Positions 9,913-10,681 of a stretch of DNA of 10,681 bases are shown one piece after another (the stretch's first letter is position 1; every line of letters starts with the position of its first letter). The stretch lies in assembly GCA_003024985.2 (NCBI GenBank), contig PXIH01S0006507.1; one strand, written 5' to 3'. The DNA comes from Euperipatoides rowelli. Lineage: Eukaryota; Onychophora; Udeonychophora; Euonychophora; Peripatopsidae. Both the position numbers and the translations under genes were made by a program. Below the pieces are notes generated by a model. That model saw nothing but the letters and a program-made list of their open reading frames with translations. It was not told the origin of the DNA and made no database searches.

Positions 9913-9928
9913 AAAATGCAGTATTTAT
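9913..9928. repeat. Right target-site duplication of the tRNA-half insert
   Basis: AAAATGCAGTATTTAT is the second copy of the duplicated target. It continues into TGGAAGTGTGTTTG, the normal next part of the satellite monomer. The one mismatch to the left copy (C versus T at the CA/TA position) fits a mutation after insertion. Confidence 0.88.
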
Positions 9929-10013
9929 TGGAAGTGTGTTTGAGGAAGCAAGGGAAATATAATTTTTCTTCTTTGGGTTATGATTGTATTTTTAATGTCA
10001 GTTTTTATAGGAT

Positions 10014-10034
10014 TAATAATAATAATAAAAAAAA
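10014..10034 (+). repeat. (TAA)5 plus poly(A) expansion inside one satellite monomer
   Basis: The usual GGATTTATATAAAATGCA block of this monomer is replaced by GGATTAATAATAATAATAAA and a further short A run before GCATTATTGAGT. This is a small microsatellite that probably grew from the A/T-rich TATATAAAA core by slippage. Confidence 0.75.
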
Positions 10035-10385
10035 GCATTATTGAGTCAAAATTTGTTTGTGATAGATGAAGTAAGTATCTGATTATTTTTTAATCAATAA
10101 AAATTATAATTTTTCCTCTTAAGATAATGAAAGTATTTTCAATACCAGCTTTTACAATATTTATATAAAATGCACTATTAAGTTAAAGCCTGTTTGTTAT
10201 AGATGATAAGATTATCTGATTTAAACTCATAGGAAAATATCATTTTTATTCCTTGGACTGTGAAAGTATTTTCAAGGATAACTCTTAGAAAAGTTATATA
10301 AAAAGCAGTATTGTATTAAAATGTGTTTATGAAAAACGAGCTTCTATAATTTTATAGTCATGGACAATTATATTTTTTCCTCTTT

Positions 10386-10518
10386 AATATGTGAAAGTAT
10401 TTTCAATTCCAGCTCTTACATAAATAAAATAAAATGCACTATTTCACAAACAGATTTTTCACTCAAAGGTGAATTTTATATAAATCCCGTAATATCTGGC
10501 ATTGATAATACTTTCAGA
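10386..10518. repeat. Fold-back junction where the satellite array inverts
   Basis: The direct array ends with AAAATGCACTAT at 10431-10442. From 10443 the sequence is TTTCACAAACAGA, then CACTCAAAGGTG, ATTTTATATAAATCCCG and ATACTTTCAGAGTCC, which is the monomer in reverse complement. The left arm (about 10390-10442) and right arm (about 10466-10518) can pair imperfectly around a spacer of about 23 bases. The switch is abrupt, with no foreign sequence between the arms. Confidence 0.88.
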
Positions 10519-10681
10519 GTCCTAAGACAGAAATTCTAATTTTCCATGACTATAAATCATATAATCACCTAATCTGCCATAAACAGACTTCCATCAAATA
10601 GTTCATTTTGTATAAATCCTGTTAATGCTGTCATTGAAAATAATTTCAGATTTCAAAGAACAAAAATAATCATTTTTCATC
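10443..10681 (-). repeat. Satellite array in inverted orientation, about two monomers, continues past the window
   Basis: Two reverse-complement monomers are recognisable by TTTTATATAAATCCCG near 10474 and TTTGTATAAATCCTG near 10607, each followed by a CTGGCATT/CTGTCATT block and by CTTTCAG/TTTCAG. TTTTCCATGACTATAAATCA near 10541 is the reverse of the TGATTTATAGTCATGGAAAA joint between monomers. The window ends inside the array, so the size of the inverted arm is unknown. Confidence 0.92.

Larger units (their letters stand above)
5055..10442 (+). repeat. Satellite array, about 133-bp monomer, about 41 direct copies
   Basis: The array fills half the window. A typical monomer reads, in order: TCATGGAAAATTATAATTTT, then TCCTCTTTGGACTCTGAAAG, then TATTTTCAATGCCAGCTC, then TTACAGGATTTATATAAAA, then TGCACTATTGAGTGAAAG, then TCTGTTTGTGAAAGATGAAG, then TGATTATCTGATTTATAG. 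Anchoring on the ACAGGATTTATATAAAA block gives copies near 5115, 5304, 5435, 5571 and so on to 10416, usually 128-136 bp apart. Copies are well diverged, and the most left-hand ones are the most degraded, as expected at an array edge. One copy near 5675 lacks its central block. No protein is encoded: short open frames within the array change from copy to copy and 133 is not a multiple of three. The strand given is the orientation of the TATATAAAA block. It may be pericentromeric or heterochromatic satellite, or a large intronic or intergenic tandem repeat. Confidence 0.95.

Noticed and set aside
5055-10681. CRISPR array
   Set aside because: Whole monomers repeat with gradual drift and there are no unique spacers between constant repeats; the other contents are eukaryotic.

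Overview
The window looks like non-coding nuclear DNA from an animal. It is very AT-rich, contains no intact gene, and holds a long-dead non-LTR retrotransposon, a 21-bp minisatellite, a large satellite array, and a short retrotransposed piece of a eukaryotic tRNA-Ile(UAU). The retrotransposon type (related to proteins usually annotated as endonuclease-reverse transcriptase, RTE-like) is common in arthropods, molluscs, cnidarians and early-branching vertebrates, so I cannot name the host more closely than metazoan, more likely invertebrate. CpG is scarce almost everywhere, which suggests a methylated genome or one with strong AT mutation bias.

Layout: 1-1231 is featureless AT-rich sequence with a few short palindromes. 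1232-2516 is a 5'-truncated LINE relic on the + strand, keeping recognisable parts of the reverse transcriptase and the C-terminal region, broken by at least seven frameshifts and many stops. 2657-2738 is a small GC-raised open segment framed by splice-like signals, which may be an exon of an unidentified gene. 3480-4157 is a pyrimidine-rich minisatellite built on TTTCTTTCC plus ATGATGTCACCC. 4158-5054 is AT-rich spacer.

From about 5055 to the right edge the window is a diverged tandem array with a period of about 133 bp. About 41 monomers lie in direct orientation up to 10442. The array then flips, and about two more monomers run in the opposite orientation to the window end, giving a large fold-back at 10443. 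One monomer carries a 40-bp insert with a 16-bp target-site duplication. The insert is the 5' half of tRNA-Ile(UAU), ending in the anticodon loop, and it has no poly(A) tail.

No operon, protein machine or defence system is visible. The best leads are the tailless tRNA-half retrocopy, the inversion inside the satellite, the possible exon, and the TATA-like and splice-like motifs repeated in every satellite monomer.
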